From the NCBI GenBank assembly GCA_037013685.1, contig CM072886.1, positions 24,187,080 through 24,251,079 of the forward strand: 64,000 bases of DNA, in the 5' to 3' direction. Below, in pieces: positions 15,051-28,540 of the stretch. The position numbers and the translations under genes were made by a program. The notes under the pieces were generated by a model that was not told the origin of the DNA, searched no databases, and was given only the letters and a program-made list of their open reading frames with translations. How positions within the stretch are numbered: the first letter of the stretch is position 1; every line of letters starts with the position of its first letter. The stretch is from Acridotheres tristis (lineage: Eukaryota; Chordata; Aves; Passeriformes; Sturnidae).

Positions 15051-16106
15051 GCTGTTAGCCTTCAAGATCAAGGAGTCTAGCAAGGGCGGACAGAAAGCAA
15101 GTCACAAGGTAACATCTGCTTACAAGGACATGTGAAGAAGAGCCAGGTATTAGTCACGAGAAATTTTCTAAAAAGATGTGTGATATTAACCAGCCCCCAA
15201 AACTAATCAGAGAGGCTTGGTGAGATGACACCATATTATTATCTGATTGATCCTAAATGTATTGGCTTTAGGATCTGAAAGTAGACTTTGCCAATGTATG
15301 TTTTTTGTCACAGGGGAATTATCCACATTTCCTTCTCAATCCCTTGACAGAGGTGCCTCATTACAGAAATCAGGCTACAGTGAAGGTAGTCATAGATAAA
15401 CCATGTACTGCTCTTTTGACATTCTCCTGCTTTGGTTTCCCTTTTTCTGATAGGAAGCTCTGTGCACTGGGAGCTCAGGTGGGTTCATCCTCCATAAGGA
15501 TATCCATCTAAGCCAGCTAATACCAGTCCATGATTACTTTGGAGAGGCCTCTATCTCTCCATCCCCATGTCACCACAATGCCTCCAGTGGCACCTCCCCC
15601 TGCCAGAGCAGCTTTCCCACGTGCTGTGGAGACTGAGGACAGAGAAATGCAAATGACTGCCAGGTATGAGCACTGAGCACGGTACTGACTGCAGGCAGCA
15701 GCCTGCTATGGTGCTGCATGCTCATTAAGGGCCTCAAAACAGTAAGAATCAAAATAGAGATGCCAACACACAGAGCTTGTTCTGCATTACTGGTTACAAA
15801 TGTTAGATAGTAGGTGAGATATCACTCTCAGGATGTGAACCTGCAGTCCAACCAGGTTGCCTGCTTTGGCTCTATGTGATGTAACACATTAGTGGCCAAA
15901 GCTCAGTCACATGTAAGGTCTCTCAACCTTACTGACAGGGTCTGCATACTGATCAAACCCATAACAAGGGCTTTAGAGCATTGTGATTCAAGTCTTTGGG
16001 AGATGTAAATGGGTGCAGTAGCTTTGGTCAAAGCCCATTTCCAACAGCTCTTCCTCTTTACCTCTGTTTTTATCACACTTGCATTGGTAAAGTTGCTTAC
16101 CGGGGG

Positions 16107-16131
<25 letters not shown>
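16107..16131. repeat. A-run of 25
   Basis: 25 consecutive A after CGGGGG. Simple-sequence tract; no transposon is recognised upstream of it. Confidence 0.9.
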
Positions 16132-16137
<6 letters not shown>

Positions 16138-18136
16138 TTCCTTAGAAGAATTGTTGCCCAAGAGCAGTTTACATCATATGTTATCTGGAAGCTGTTCTGT
16201 GAAACATCGTAATAATTGCTTTTCCTGGACTGAGACACTTATTAGTAGCAGCTAAAGTTAACAGATTGGAAGATTGCCTGAAGATGATGGATGGGTTTTC
16301 TCAGATAGTAGATTTCTGGTCATTTTCCATGGCAGCTGTAAATTAAAAAAAATAATATAAAGTTAAGCAGAGTTAGGATAGAAGTCACAAATACTACACT
16401 GCTACTGACTTGATCATTAATCATCCTAAATTAATGTTAAAGTGTTACTATGATGAGCCAAACTTTGCCCTGGGGTGTATGCAGAAGTTACTCATTGATT
16501 GCAAATGAGAAATGGCACATGTATGTGAACACTGAATTCAGCCAACTGCTTGTTTAGTTTGCTAGGTTTTTTTAATTACTGCTTGAGGGAGATAGAGACA
16601 TTTCTGTTTTAGGAATCCCCTTTCATAACAGTGATCTGGAAGAAAATTATCAAGAGCCATCCTTTGATGTGCAGTCAATACTCCAGGTTATTGCTACAAT
16701 ATCTCTGTGCATTTTTAAAGCTGAAGACAATTAATTCCCTCTAGAATTCAGGAGTCATTTTAATCTGTCTGATGTTCACTTTTGAGGTTGCTGCATTCAA
16801 AAATAATTTATTTTTAAGCAGAATTAAGATTTTTGTCCACAACTGAAATTCCTTCTAAGCTAAACCACAATTTTTTGTAGACTTTATCCTAATTTACCCT
16901 GACATTTTTGATGAAGTCAAGTGTCTTCTTCAGATTATTAACTAGAGAGGAGGTGCCAGAGACACATGTTGAAAAAAACTCAAAGCACAACAATCAAATC
17001 TGATGCAAATGAAGATTTGCACTCAGAGATATCATGATTCCTTACCTCTGCAGAAGCTGGAGGTCAGAAAACCTGTAATGGCCATGGCAAGGTCATGGAT
17101 ATACACAGACCTTTGCCTTGTGAGCATCTAACTCCTCTCAGCTCCTTTTGCACAGTGATACTAATTGCTTAGGCATGTTTATGTTATACATGCTGTTATT
17201 ATTAATGTATATTACCTATAGGACATTACTTAGTCTCATATTTAATGTCTTTCAGACTTTAGGTACAAATGCTCCACAGTAGTTGCATTGAAAACAATTT
17301 AACTTGAATGCCAACCACAGAATACTGTTAGCAGCAGGTTTTCTCAGGGCGATTTACTTCTGTTTACCCACAGGATTTGGTAATAAATACATATATTTTG
17401 GGACCCTAGGTACATTAAACATACTGAATAGTCAGAGCTTGTAGAAGCTAATTTCTCTGTCATTGCATTATAGCTAAATTGGCTGCGCCCGTCTCATTCA
17501 ATTATGCGGCTTGAAGAATACCAACAACACAGATTCCTGATTTCAATAGTGCATATGCTTGTTTTAGTGCTTACAATGGATCAGCTTTTAGCATGAGACA
17601 CTAAAATCATCATGCTTTGAATTTCAGAGTCACAATTTCAAATGTAACACTGTCTTTGTGTGCGTGTCATTAATGGCTTTTCTCTTTCTGCTTTCTGCAT
17701 ATATACTATAATATTCAGCAAATCAAAATGAAGACTGGAAGGTAACTCACAACGGATATTTGCAGTTCAGCACTTACACCATCAAATTCTTCACCAATAT
17801 CGGCTTAGTTAAGTAGTTACTTAACCAGTAAAGAAACATGTTCAGTAGCCAAATAAAGTATTTGCTGTTAAATCCTGATGTAGAGAAAATGGCATGTCAA
17901 GTCTACCAAGTCTCTTTAATGGGACTCCTTTAGTGGAAGTTATTCTATGTGGAAGGCACTCTGCTAGTACAGTAGTGCTGAAGGAACAAGGAGAAAGGAA
18001 GGTTTAAATTCATATCCATAGGAACTGACACACTATTGTGATTCTAGTATTTTATAATAGCAATAGAACACATATCAAATGGATTAAAAACTAACAGATC
18101 TCAAAAAAAGAGGCATCAGCTGCAATTTGCAGTCGA

Positions 18137-18290
18137 ATGGATGTTCCCAATGTTCCTTTGAGTTCTGTACAAGGCTCCATGTTCTTTAATAACTTCACCA
18201 ATGGCCTTGTAAACGTATCCCTAAATACAATCTCTTAACGACATGAGTTTGGCAGGATGGTATACAATGATGAAAACTGGGCAGTCAACA
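18137..18290 (+). mobile_element. Degraded CR1/L3-like LINE fragment (reverse transcriptase region)
   Basis: The + strand at about 18163-18213 translates SVQGSMFFNNFTNGL, which aligns with the CR1-family reverse transcriptase block usually read SVLGP..LFNIFINDL. A GVPQ-like stretch lies just before (GGATGTTCCCAA). Further on, GTTTGGCAGGATGG...GATGAAAACTGGG resembles the K-F-A-D-D-T-K-L-G block with indels. Frames are broken and the YADD-type box is not intact, so it is a dead, old copy. CR1 is the main LINE family of birds and reptiles. No 3' end was found. Confidence 0.5.
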
Positions 18291-21200
18291 GGAATGGTAA
18301 AGGAAAGAACCACAAAGTTATTCAAAGAAGAATTCCTTACAGTAAACAAAAATCCAACTATAAAATAAAAAATTCCATGTTGATTTTATCAGGAGGACGA
18401 TGGGAAGATGTTAGTTGTTCACAGGAGAGATTCACAGCAGGGAAATACCAAGTTAAAAAGAACTCTTCCCTCTAGAAGGACAACCAAGGGCTGGAAACTT
18501 AAACCAGACAGACTAAAAGTAAGGTGCCTTTCTAAGAATAAAGGTGATCATGAGGTGGAAAAAAAATTACCAGATACATTTTATGAGCTCTTAAAGCCAA
18601 GAAGAATATATGCTTTAGCCAAAACTAGATTTTTTTTATTTAACATAAGAAGACATAGTGGTGTGGAGATAGTGTAAAAATATATAAGCAAACTGATCAT
18701 ATTTTATGAGTATAAATATATGCAAATTTATCAGACCCAACATTTTCTCATCTACCTGGGGTATGTCTCATTAAGAAAATTGCTTAGTAAAAATTGTCTT
18801 TTAAAGAGATGGATTATAATTGTTTAATCTTAAGAGTTATTATGAAATAAAAGTTTATCAAACATTTTAGTACAATTTAGAAAGCTTAGTACAGTGTAAA
18901 ATACAGCTTGTCTTGAAACATTGCAAGTTGCTGGAGTGATCAGCCCTTATTTTTAGCTACAAACCTGAGGTAAAATACAGTGAAGAAATGGAATTCATCT
19001 CAGTTTCACAGATCTTAATAGATTAATCAGGAAAATACTGCCACCATATATGATTCAAAATGAGTGCTCCAGTGCTATTTTTAAAATAATTAGGATCATA
19101 ATATATCTTCAGATACTTTGTGCTTCTATCAAATAACAATTGATAGCTGTTAGTATGCTTCCTTCTTCCATTTTGTAATATTATATCTTCCAGAAATTTG
19201 CTAGGCCAGTGACATTAGTGAAAACAGAGAGTAAATCCATTCAAAACAAAGTGAATAAAAGCAGAATCTGTCTGTTTGCTTTTGCATGGTTAGAACAAAA
19301 AGCTCCATTGCTGCTTTTACAGTTAAAGAGCATTTTATAATGAGCTCTGAAATTTTTGGGAAATTCGGATTACAATGTTGGTTTAACATCAGACAGTCCA
19401 TTGTTTAGATGTAGGATCACTGTGATGTCCGGTCTCTGAAAACTTTAGTTTTCCTTTTGATATTAAAAAGACCACTGAAATAATCCAAAAGAGCTCGGGC
19501 CCCAGGAAAGAAGTCTGAAAAACAAACACTGTTAAAGATCGGTAAGACACGATTATGTGGCTGACAATTACATGTGATAAAAATTAAAATTATCTGATTC
19601 CAACCACATGGCATCTTAATACAGCAGATCTCCAAGTAAATAATATGTCACATAATAGGTTTTGATTGATGTTGTCAGCAGCCTTTTGAATGTTACAGAT
19701 ACCTTCCCATCAATGCCTTAGAAATCAGTGGAGACTGCTGACCTCAACCTAACCCAAAATTATTCGCATGTACCTAAATACCCTAGTTCTAACTGCTTGG
19801 TAACCTAAAATTCTTCTTTTACTAGATAATTAGATACTTGTACATGGTATCCATCTCCTTCCTTCCAGTTGTAAATAACTTTGCTAATACATGCATTTGT
19901 GGTTTTAATGCAAACCCTAGATGTTTTCTGAGAGGCCTTTCAGTTACCTGCCAGTACAGATCTGGCAACACTTCTGATTGCAAGCCAGCTGAAGCACTCC
20001 AAACAATTTCTGAAGTCCATGACTTGGTTGGCATAGGGGACCTAACCAGGGAGAATACAGAGCTGCCAAGGAGCTGCCACTGAGCAGCATGAGGTTGCTC
20101 TGCTGCCAGCTTTAATTTGCGTTAAAAAAAATAGGGATGAGTTAATGATTGCTAAACCAACAAATCATCCTCCTATTGGAGGAGCCCCAGAGGACATCCT
20201 GTCTCCAGCAGTGATGTACCCAGTAAGAAAACACATTGTCACATTGCCTAGAACGGGCATACAAAAAGCAGAGGGGATCGGAGGAGGAATTCGGAGTATT
20301 TTCATGGTGCCAAGTCTCCACACATGTTCTTGGCTTAGCCTCATGCTCCTTATTTTCCCCTAGACCAGCCCAAGAGCTACTCTTCAGATCTGTGATGCAA
20401 GTTTTATTGTTTCCTTCTGTATACTGTTAAGTGGGAAGTGAAAAAAAGTCTTAAAAATGAATTGAAGAATAATACCATACATTTGTTAGAAGGACAGTTT
20501 TTGCTACCATTGTTTTTAAAAAACAACTTTTTCTACTTTGGCATCTAAATCAGGATTTCAACATCACAGCTGGAAAAGCAGCTGTCTTTTCTAACCAGGG
20601 CTGCCACAAACACAGCTCTCCCACTGTAGGATATAGAGTCAACAGCTTGTTGAGAATTAAGCTTTAGTTGAGATATTGCAACTGTTTAGAAGGTGTTGCT
20701 GAAGGTGAGCAAAAACCTTATGAGTTATTCACATCAGTTTCACTGTTTTCCAGTCACAATGCAAGGTCCTGCCTGTAGTATAAATATACTGGGGTTTTAA
20801 CCAACATGTTGTAATTTTCCCCATTCTTTATACCAGATCACACTAATGAGAAAGAAAAATATAAAGCAACAAACTCATGAGCAGACAACACAACTCAGCA
20901 GTCATACTTGACACCTCAGTCCTAAATGTTTCTATCCTGAGTAACAGTTCTACAGGTAAGGCACAGCTTTCTCTAAGTGGCCTTCTTGCTAAGCAACAAT
21001 CACTTGACCGCATGATGGATGTAATTTTAAAATAAAGGAAATATATTTGGTTTCCAATAATAAAAAGAGAAGAATTATGTACATGGTCCATGTTAAATTA
21101 GAATCATATATTTCTTCCCTGCAAGGAAAATTACATTTGCTGAAATTATGCACCAAAACTGTTATCACTATGGGAGAGCAGGTTCCCAAAAGAATAGCAA

Positions 21201-22204
21201 AATACCTGCTCATTGGAGTACATCAAACGTATGAAAACTCTCCGTATTCACACACCTCTAAACCTTCAACACTAATCAGACAGCCACATTCCTTGTCCTC
21301 AACTCCAGGGAATGCTCCAAAAAATCAAGTCACGTGATACTTAGACTCTGTAGAGAAAATATCTCAATGTTGTGCAAGAATACATCAGACAAATTGACCA
21401 AATCATTAAAGAGCCATTGATAGAGCGATGAATAGAATATATAAACAAGTCAAATTGTACTAAACCAGATGTAGCCATGTATCTGTAAAGATGTAGCCAT
21501 AGTCATATTCTCTGAAGAACTGGGAGAACAGTATGACAGAGGTAGTTCATCTGGTATGTGTTTTCCACCCCTGATGTTCAAGACTATACACTCAGAAGCT
21601 ACTTTACAAGTACAACATTTGCGCAGCTGAAGCATGAGCAGAGGTGATTAGCATGGGAGCAGGGCCTCTCATTTTCTTCATGTGGAGCATAATACAAAGG
21701 GACTTTGATCTTTAGGGGGATGTCTACCATAGTGCAAACTAATAATGATGTTAACACAACAGTAATAATAGGTACTGATAGCAATGCTGAACCTTAAACA
21801 TGTATCCATTATAAACACATAAATATTCAGTTGTCTACTGTAAGAGCACAGGTCATAGACTCTTTAGCTTCATTTCCCTCCTACACATCCAAAAGTAGAC
21901 AGAAAAAATATTGAAATATATTCATTAGTTGGTAAACAGTATCTTTTCAAATTGGCACGGCAGAAATTTGGAGAATCATGCTGCTAATGTGTATCTGATA
22001 ATTTACATAATATTAGAAACAAACAGAATATTTGAGTTGTAGAAGAATCTCCAGAAAATAACCAAAACAGCAGAGACTTTCTTTTAAAGCTGTACGGGAC
22101 AGGTTGTGAAAAATCTAACTTCCCTGCAATGTTTTGAAAAAGTTTGCATCTACCTAAAAATTAGTGGAGGTCTCAGATTATTATTATTCTATTGATTCTA
22201 TATA

Positions 22205-22300
22205 TGACTTTCTGGTTTTGTGTGAGGTTTTTTATTTGTTTGGGTTTTTTCATGTTTGGGGGTTTGGTTTGTCTGGTTGGTTTTTGTTTTCTTGAAGATT
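22205..22300. repeat. T/G-rich low-complexity tract
   Basis: Nearly C/A-free on the + strand (GTTTGGGTTTTTTCATGTTTG and similar). Its strand asymmetry is like the longer tract at 32600. Confidence 0.7.
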
Positions 22301-24150
22301 TTTTGGAATAAAGGATAAATGACCAACCTATAGCCTCCAGGCCAGCTTCCAAAGGCCAGGATAGCTTATCCAACCAATAGCTACATTTTGCTGTCCTGTC
22401 CTTTACTGAGGCCTTCAGTCAAAGGGAAAAGATGAATTGCAAGCTGTTAAATTGACAAAAAAGCAGCCAGAAGCTTGGTCTTAGCATTGCTTTTGCCCAA
22501 GGCCCTCTGGCCTCTGCACCATTATAAACTAGGAATTACATCCATCCTAACTTGAGCACATCCCCACTACATGATGAACAGGTGTGAAAAGCCCTGTGAC
22601 AAAAATATGAGTGAATCTCAGCCTTCTTACTGGCACCACTTGAACTCCTCATCCGTTACCAAAATAAGCATTTTCTGAAGAAAGGATTTGCATTTTAATT
22701 TTCTAATGGATATGCCTCTCATTGAGTTAGAAGTTAGAGAACATATTTCTTCCTTTAAAATGAATTTTAAATCCAAAAGGATGAGATTGACACAAGAAGC
22801 ATGGACTACATATTGATGGAGTAAACGCAACTGTTATTTGTTGCCGGATCTAATGTACCAGAACAAGGCTTTGGATATACACATCAACAGTCTAGCATTG
22901 CCTTAAAGTTGTGTGTAGTGCTTTTCTGTCACAATGTTTCATCCATGACATCCACATTTCAGATGCATGCAGAGAAAGAGCATCCCTGCCTTGGGAAATA
23001 ACATGCCAAGGAATAGAAGGGCTAAAACAGACCCAGGAAGTAAAACATGCAGAAGGTCATCAGCAGTGACACTTTCTGCGAATAGGTAGATTGAATGTGG
23101 AGGAGGTAGTGGCCTGGTGAAAGAATTCAGGAATAATACCAGTGGGGCTGCACAGAAGAAGCCAAGTATCTCTGTTATTTTCTGCTAAAAGAGAGTCAGT
23201 TGAACTCCAAAGTGACTGAAAAGTGATGAGCTAGTGCTTCAGAGAGGGGTTGAAAACAGGGAGGTGGGGCTGTTTGCATAGTTTGCCTTGGCATGGTTTC
23301 ATTGTTCACAAAAATAAGGGGAAAAAACAATGTTCCAAAACTCTTTCTGGGCAGTTAATAATTATTTTTCTCCCTTGGATTACAACACACATAAATATCA
23401 ACAAACCTTCTGGCTATGGCTATTGGCCTGGAGCCCTGCTCAGGCTTTCCATGTGGAGTTCCTAAGGAGCTGTCCCATTTGATGCATGTTGAAAGCCTAT
23501 CCCCTCAGAAATGCATTTGGGCTGGTGCCTTGAAGGGACATTTGAAACCTGCCTATGCTGTTTTGCTTTTTTCCCTCTTCTTGTTGTCAGGCTCATCATG
23601 CTGAGTCATATCTGCATCTACATCATAATGATTATCCTGAAATGTCAGCAGCTGCTCTTTTCACCCCCATATGGTGCCAGATTTAGGATGAGGTTTCCCT
23701 AATGCATAAACAATGACTGTAATTGTGGTTTTTGACAACTAAGGTATCGTAGAGATGTTATTCTCTTGTAAAAAACCTGCACTTCCATAGTGGTAATGAA
23801 GGGGTGGGTCATAATGACCCATATGTTTCCTTGTATTTCTCTCCAAAGAAAGCCTATGACATAAGTGAATCCCTGTCAGCATGGCTTTCGGCCATCAGAT
23901 GTTGTTTGACAAGGGGAACATCTAAAAGCTTTAACAGCTAATAGCTTCCTAACTCTAAGAGCATTATTTTCCTAATTCCAGAAATGGTTGTTTGATAGAC
24001 AAAAAACTGGCTTTAACCTCAATTCTCTTAATTTAGATATAATTTCCTTGCAGTCCATGGATAGTCTTATCCCTTAGTGTTGCTTAAAGTTACAAGCTCT
24101 CTTTAAAAGCCAGATAAAAACCCCTCAGGTATCAGAGAAATAAAAAAGAG

Positions 24151-24175
24151 AACAAACAAACAAACAAACAAAAAC
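24151..24175. repeat. AAAC tetranucleotide microsatellite
   Basis: AACAAACAAACAAACAAAC then poly-A: a short perfect (AAAC)n repeat. Confidence 0.95.
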
Positions 24176-26711
24176 CCTAGGAGAACTTGACAAAAGAAAT
24201 GAAGAAAATAAAGGTCTATCTCTTCTTTCATTTATGGATGTACATCAAAAGTATTTCCACTATCTATTATCTGTGGAGATAGAAGATAGTAGAACTGTCA
24301 GTGAGAGGGGAATTTAGTCCCAGCACGTCCATTCTGTATTTTAGTGCCAAATAAAGCAATACAGAGATAAATGAAAGATAAGCAAGTAGAAAATCCTCTA
24401 AGGGCAAAGACAGGGTGAACATGATGTACTATTGTTCGAGACTGGGAGAAGAGGCATTGAAGCTGATGGAAGTAACCACCACCCTTCATCTGAGATAACA
24501 GAGCTAAGTAGTTCTTTGATGAGGTAATACAGGTTTCTGAGACAAGGCAAAAGTACACCCTAAATCTTGAATAATGTAGGCAGATGGTACTGATGGTTAT
24601 TGCTTTGGGTAAGGGTGTATTTGTGTGTATGCATGTACAAGAAAACAAGGTAGCAGAAACAAAAAGAGAAATAAGCTCTAAACGCAGCAGCTAAAAGGAA
24701 ATTGTCTGGGCATAAAGCCTAAAGGGAAAACTTGCTGGGGATACTGAACACAAAAAAAATGTGATGCTGTAAGCAAAGACACTGTCTTTAGTGGTTTGAT
24801 TGTATCTGCAGGCTGAGAAAGGGAAGTAAATAGGTGGAACTGAAGTCAACAAAGGGCCTGACTCCATTATTGGCTTAGCTTCCTAACCAGAACAAGCTCT
24901 GATGTGTGACCATCTGTATCAAAGGAAGAAACATTATAGATAACAAAGCAGACTAAAGGAAAGACTACAGACAAACCTATGGTGTCCTGAGAAAGCTAAG
25001 GATGTTATAATTAATTAAATCTTCTTGTAATGAATCAAAAGTCATACGTACTAGAAATTATTGCAAATACAAAATGCTTTAATGGATAGAAGCACTGCCA
25101 CTCCGTTTTTAATTAAAAGAAGCTCCCCCAAAGCTTAAGCAAGCCCTCAAAAATTAGACTGAGAAGATTCTATTGCTCTGCAAGCTGAGAGGTTCAGGTT
25201 CAGTAAGACAAAAGTGGGAAGCAAGATCCAGGGCAGTGCTCCTCTGTGAGAACAGAGTCCCTCCAGGCTCACTGTATAAGTGCTTCAGTCTCAAATATGG
25301 CTTAGACAGCTAAGCACTAATTAGGTGCTTAAGGTCCCATCCACTCCTTCCCCTGAAATAATCAATGAGACCAGGTGTTATGCACCAAATGGTACATAAA
25401 ATGGCAGAGAGGGGTCTACCATTTTGCTGTTTTCAGCCCTGTCTGCAACAGCCTTCCCACTGAAGCCATCAGAAGAGATTAAAATCAGTTGGAGAAATGA
25501 GCACAGAAATCACCTGTGCAGTAACCTGAAGTGTACCTGCTCTGTTCTTCCATGGCACCAAGCAGTACACATCACCCTCCTAAAGAGCAGTTAATTTGGA
25601 TCTCTAGCACTAAAACCACACTGCACTTCCTCAGCTGTAACTGAGAAACAAACCTGGTCTGATTGGAAGCTATTCTGATCCTTCACAAAATTTTTAGAAC
25701 AGCAAACATCCGGTCACAGTTGAAATTTTTACACATCTTTCCCTCTGGGCATTGTTTCATCCACTTGGATGATATCTATCTCCTTAGATTTAGCTAAGAA
25801 TTTGGCATACAGGATAAACCAGTTGTCTATGCCTTCTTTTTAGTTATGGAAGTAGATGTTCACTTCCAGAAACCTATCAGAGAATTTAAAGTTAGCTATC
25901 TCTGAAAAATAGTACAGGATGTCTTTTTCCATTGACTGAATTGGGAACCTAGACAGCTAGTCAGTCTGGACACACTACTTTGGGACAGTAACAGACAAGG
26001 CCTACACAAGTTTTTGGATACTAGACCATTACATACTTCAAAATCTTTCTCAAGGACATCTGTAGTTACTTGTGTAACCTTTCTTGGGTCTGTCAAAAAA
26101 GACACTGTCAAATGGAGCAAGCTCATGAGAATAGGAGATCCAACAAGAGCTCTCAGAGAACAGAGCCATTAGGCAGGCTGCTTGGGTGGGTATGAGGAAC
26201 AAACCTCACATGGCTTCTTTACATGAAGGAGCGCTACTTGTCTCATAGATTAGTTGTGTGCGGTGGGAAGAAACAAGAGCATTTGTGTTGTCTCAAAAAG
26301 GTGTGGCTTGTTCAGGTTAGACTTCAGAGCCACAGTTGTCTGAATGAGGACTAGTAAGAGATGAGAGCGTTTTGATCTGTCTGCCACTCTGTAAGGGATA
26401 ATAGGCAGTTGTTTTATTATTCCTTCAGTGTAATGTACAAGGATGATTTGTAATGAGGCAGAATCTAGGATAAATAGCTCTTGCTATAATACTTTGCCTT
26501 CAGATATCTCAAGAGCTAATCTGCGGTGGGTATGCTTGCTGTAAATCAGAGGCTACGTCTTTGCATTTGGAAGTCACTATTATTATGTTAAAGGGTGTAT
26601 CCTTTCAAAGTTCAAGTATGGCATTTGGAAAGAAGTAATTTCACCTCAGAGTGGAAGCTTCCCTGGGGCACAGATCTTCAACAGTGAAATTTTGTGTGTG
26701 TACTTTGACAA

Positions 26712-26734
26712 ACGCATGCCCAGTGGGCATGTGC
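26712..26734. promoter_or_regulatory. p53/p63-family-like response element (candidate)
   Basis: ACGCATGCCC, spacer AGT, then GGGCATGTGC. Each decamer matches RRRCWWGYYY at 9 of 10 positions with the CATG core intact, and the arms CATGCCC/GGGCATG form a perfect 7-bp dyad. p63 is a known activator of DLX5/DLX6 in the limb ridge, acting through distal sites in mammals. The site lies 20 kb upstream of DLX6. Binding is not shown. Confidence 0.3.
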
Positions 26735-27469
26735 CAAATTATGCCTTTGAAGCCATGGAAGCCTTGCTGTGGGAACCTAGAACTTTGAAGAATTTCTCAA
26801 GGGAGAGGAAGCAAAGCCAGCTGGATTCATTTTCTATAGACAGAAATTTAATTCTAGCTAGCAGCTACTACATTAGAAGAGAAATCATCTCAGAGACCTG
26901 GAACATGTTGGTGTGAACCCTTGTTAGAGGACTTGGGAGACAGCTTTACTGTGACCCATCCAGATCCCTCTCTTTGCACATTCTTTTAAACTTTAGTATT
27001 TACTGTCATAGTAAAATGTGATCATAATTATAAGAACCAACACATCATCGTCATTACTCAGCACCTAAGAACAAACTGTAAATACTCTGCTTTTGAGTGC
27101 AAACCAGCTAAACAAAAAACAATTTCTTTGGAACTAGTACATATCAATTCAGCAGACTTAGAGACATGAAATTAACTTGATCCAATAAAATTTATGTACA
27201 GCCTTTTCTGCAAGAAGTCGTTTATTTTCACAACCCAGTGACTTCATCTTTCTTATTCTCTGAGACATAACCTTGCAGCTCCTGAGGAGCAAGTTCCTCT
27301 TTGTGGTAGCAGATACCTGTCCTGCTCTGTGAGCTCTTTTTTGACTTCATCCTTCTTTGGTGTTCTTAAGTAGTTCCTATGTCATCCTCAACTCACACAA
27401 ATGCACATTATTTCACCTGACCAACAAAAGACAAAACTGCTGTAAAATACTGCCCCAAGAATGGGAAGT

Positions 27470-27502
27470 ATGTGTGTGTGTGTGTGTATCTGTGTGTGTG
27501 GT
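27470..27502. repeat. TG dinucleotide microsatellite
   Basis: (TG)n interrupted once by TATC. Confidence 0.95.
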
Positions 27503-28191
27503 GTAAAATGGTAATTCACATGTTACTGTACTATTAAGATAATGTTTCTCTACCAAAATAATTACTTTATAAATAAAGCACTTCAGATAATAATTAAATA
27601 TCTTACTGAAGGAAATTGCCTAGTGAAAGGAGGCTCAGGATATACCTTTATCACTACTCTGAGGTTAGTGCTAATTGGCAGACACCAAAGCCTATGAATA
27701 CAGAGGTTAATCGTTGCCTTCTGCTTTTCTCCACTGACAGGTGAGCACACCTCTCCCTCTGTTACTCTTGTGATTTATTTGTACTTGTATGTAGACCTCT
27801 GATAAGAACAGTCCATCACTATGTTGGACTCTGTACCAACATGAAGTGTGAACATTTCCACTACACAATTTACAACCTGGATAGAGAAAGAAGAGGGAGG
27901 TAAAACCTCCTCCCTTTCTACATGACGAACAAATACTGTGATTCATAGAGACATTTAGGTGCTTTGCTGATTGGGCTCTAATAGGTCAGACTCACAACGA
28001 CATTGAAATATCTTCAAGCACCGGTTGATCTGCTCGCTCCATGCTTTACTCTGCAGTAATGGCAAAGTAATCAGACCTGTTTCACTACAGGTTAAATCAG
28101 CACTGCCACTGTATGCCAAACATTGCTACCACAAAAACTATATTCTTCCAGTGACAGGCACTAGGGAACTGGTGAAGATTAAGAACAATCC

Positions 28192-28221
28192 AGAAAAAAA
28201 AAAAAAACAACAACAACAAAA
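28192..28221. repeat. A-run followed by AAC triplets
   Basis: A-run then ACAACAACAACAAAAC; simple sequence. Confidence 0.9.
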
Positions 28222-28454
28222 CCTCACAATTTTCAAACCAGATTAACCAGATTACTTCAGATTACTTGCCTTCTCAGGGATACGATCTCATGGCAGCAGA
28301 GCTGGTTGCACTGATTTAATTTGTTCATACAACTACACTTTGGGTCACATCAGCCCATTTGCTCTGGGTGAAAGTGCACACAAGGACAGTCACTGCTGTT
28401 CAACTGAGACACAATAGCTTGTTAAATTGTTATAAACTGATCATAAGTCTGAGT

Positions 28455-28540
28455 CCCAAATGTCTTACCCGAGGTCACCCAGCAGTTTGAGACACACCCA
28501 GCAACAGAACATCCCCAGAGTCCAGCCTAGTGTCAAATAC
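28455..28540 (+). mobile_element. MIR-like CORE-SINE relic
   Basis: ATGTCTTACCCGAGGTCACC, followed by CAGCAGTTTGAGACACACCCAG and later CCCAGAGTCCAGCCTAGTG. The order of motifs (TTGCCCAAGGTCAC, CAGC, AGCCAGGATT-like stretch, AGTCC) resembles the MIR 3' half. It is heavily diverged. MIR copies are sparse but present in sauropsids. No target-site duplication is visible. Confidence 0.4.

Larger units (their letters stand above)
9621..18130. other. AT-rich gene-free sequence
   Basis: Non-coding. It contains A-runs at 14394-14415 and 16107-16131, a 15-bp tandem duplication at 15021-15050 and a possible trace of a MIR-type repeat at about 9629-9650 (ATGAGGAAACTGAGG). No gene is recognised. Confidence 0.45.
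18291..26700. other. AT-rich gene-free sequence
   Basis: Non-coding. The first few hundred bases after the LINE relic may be more of the same decayed element. An (AAAC)n repeat lies at 24151-24175 and a T/G-rich asymmetric tract at 22205-22300. No genes or RNA genes are recognised. Confidence 0.45.
26735..28440. other. AT-rich gene-free sequence
   Basis: Non-coding. Contains a TG microsatellite at 27470-27502 and an A-run grading into AAC repeats at 28192-28221. No gene recognised. Confidence 0.45.

Noticed and set aside
14394..16131. A-runs at 14394 and 16107 as tails of retroposed copies
   Set aside because: No recognisable gene or SINE body precedes them and no target-site duplications are seen; treated as simple tracts.
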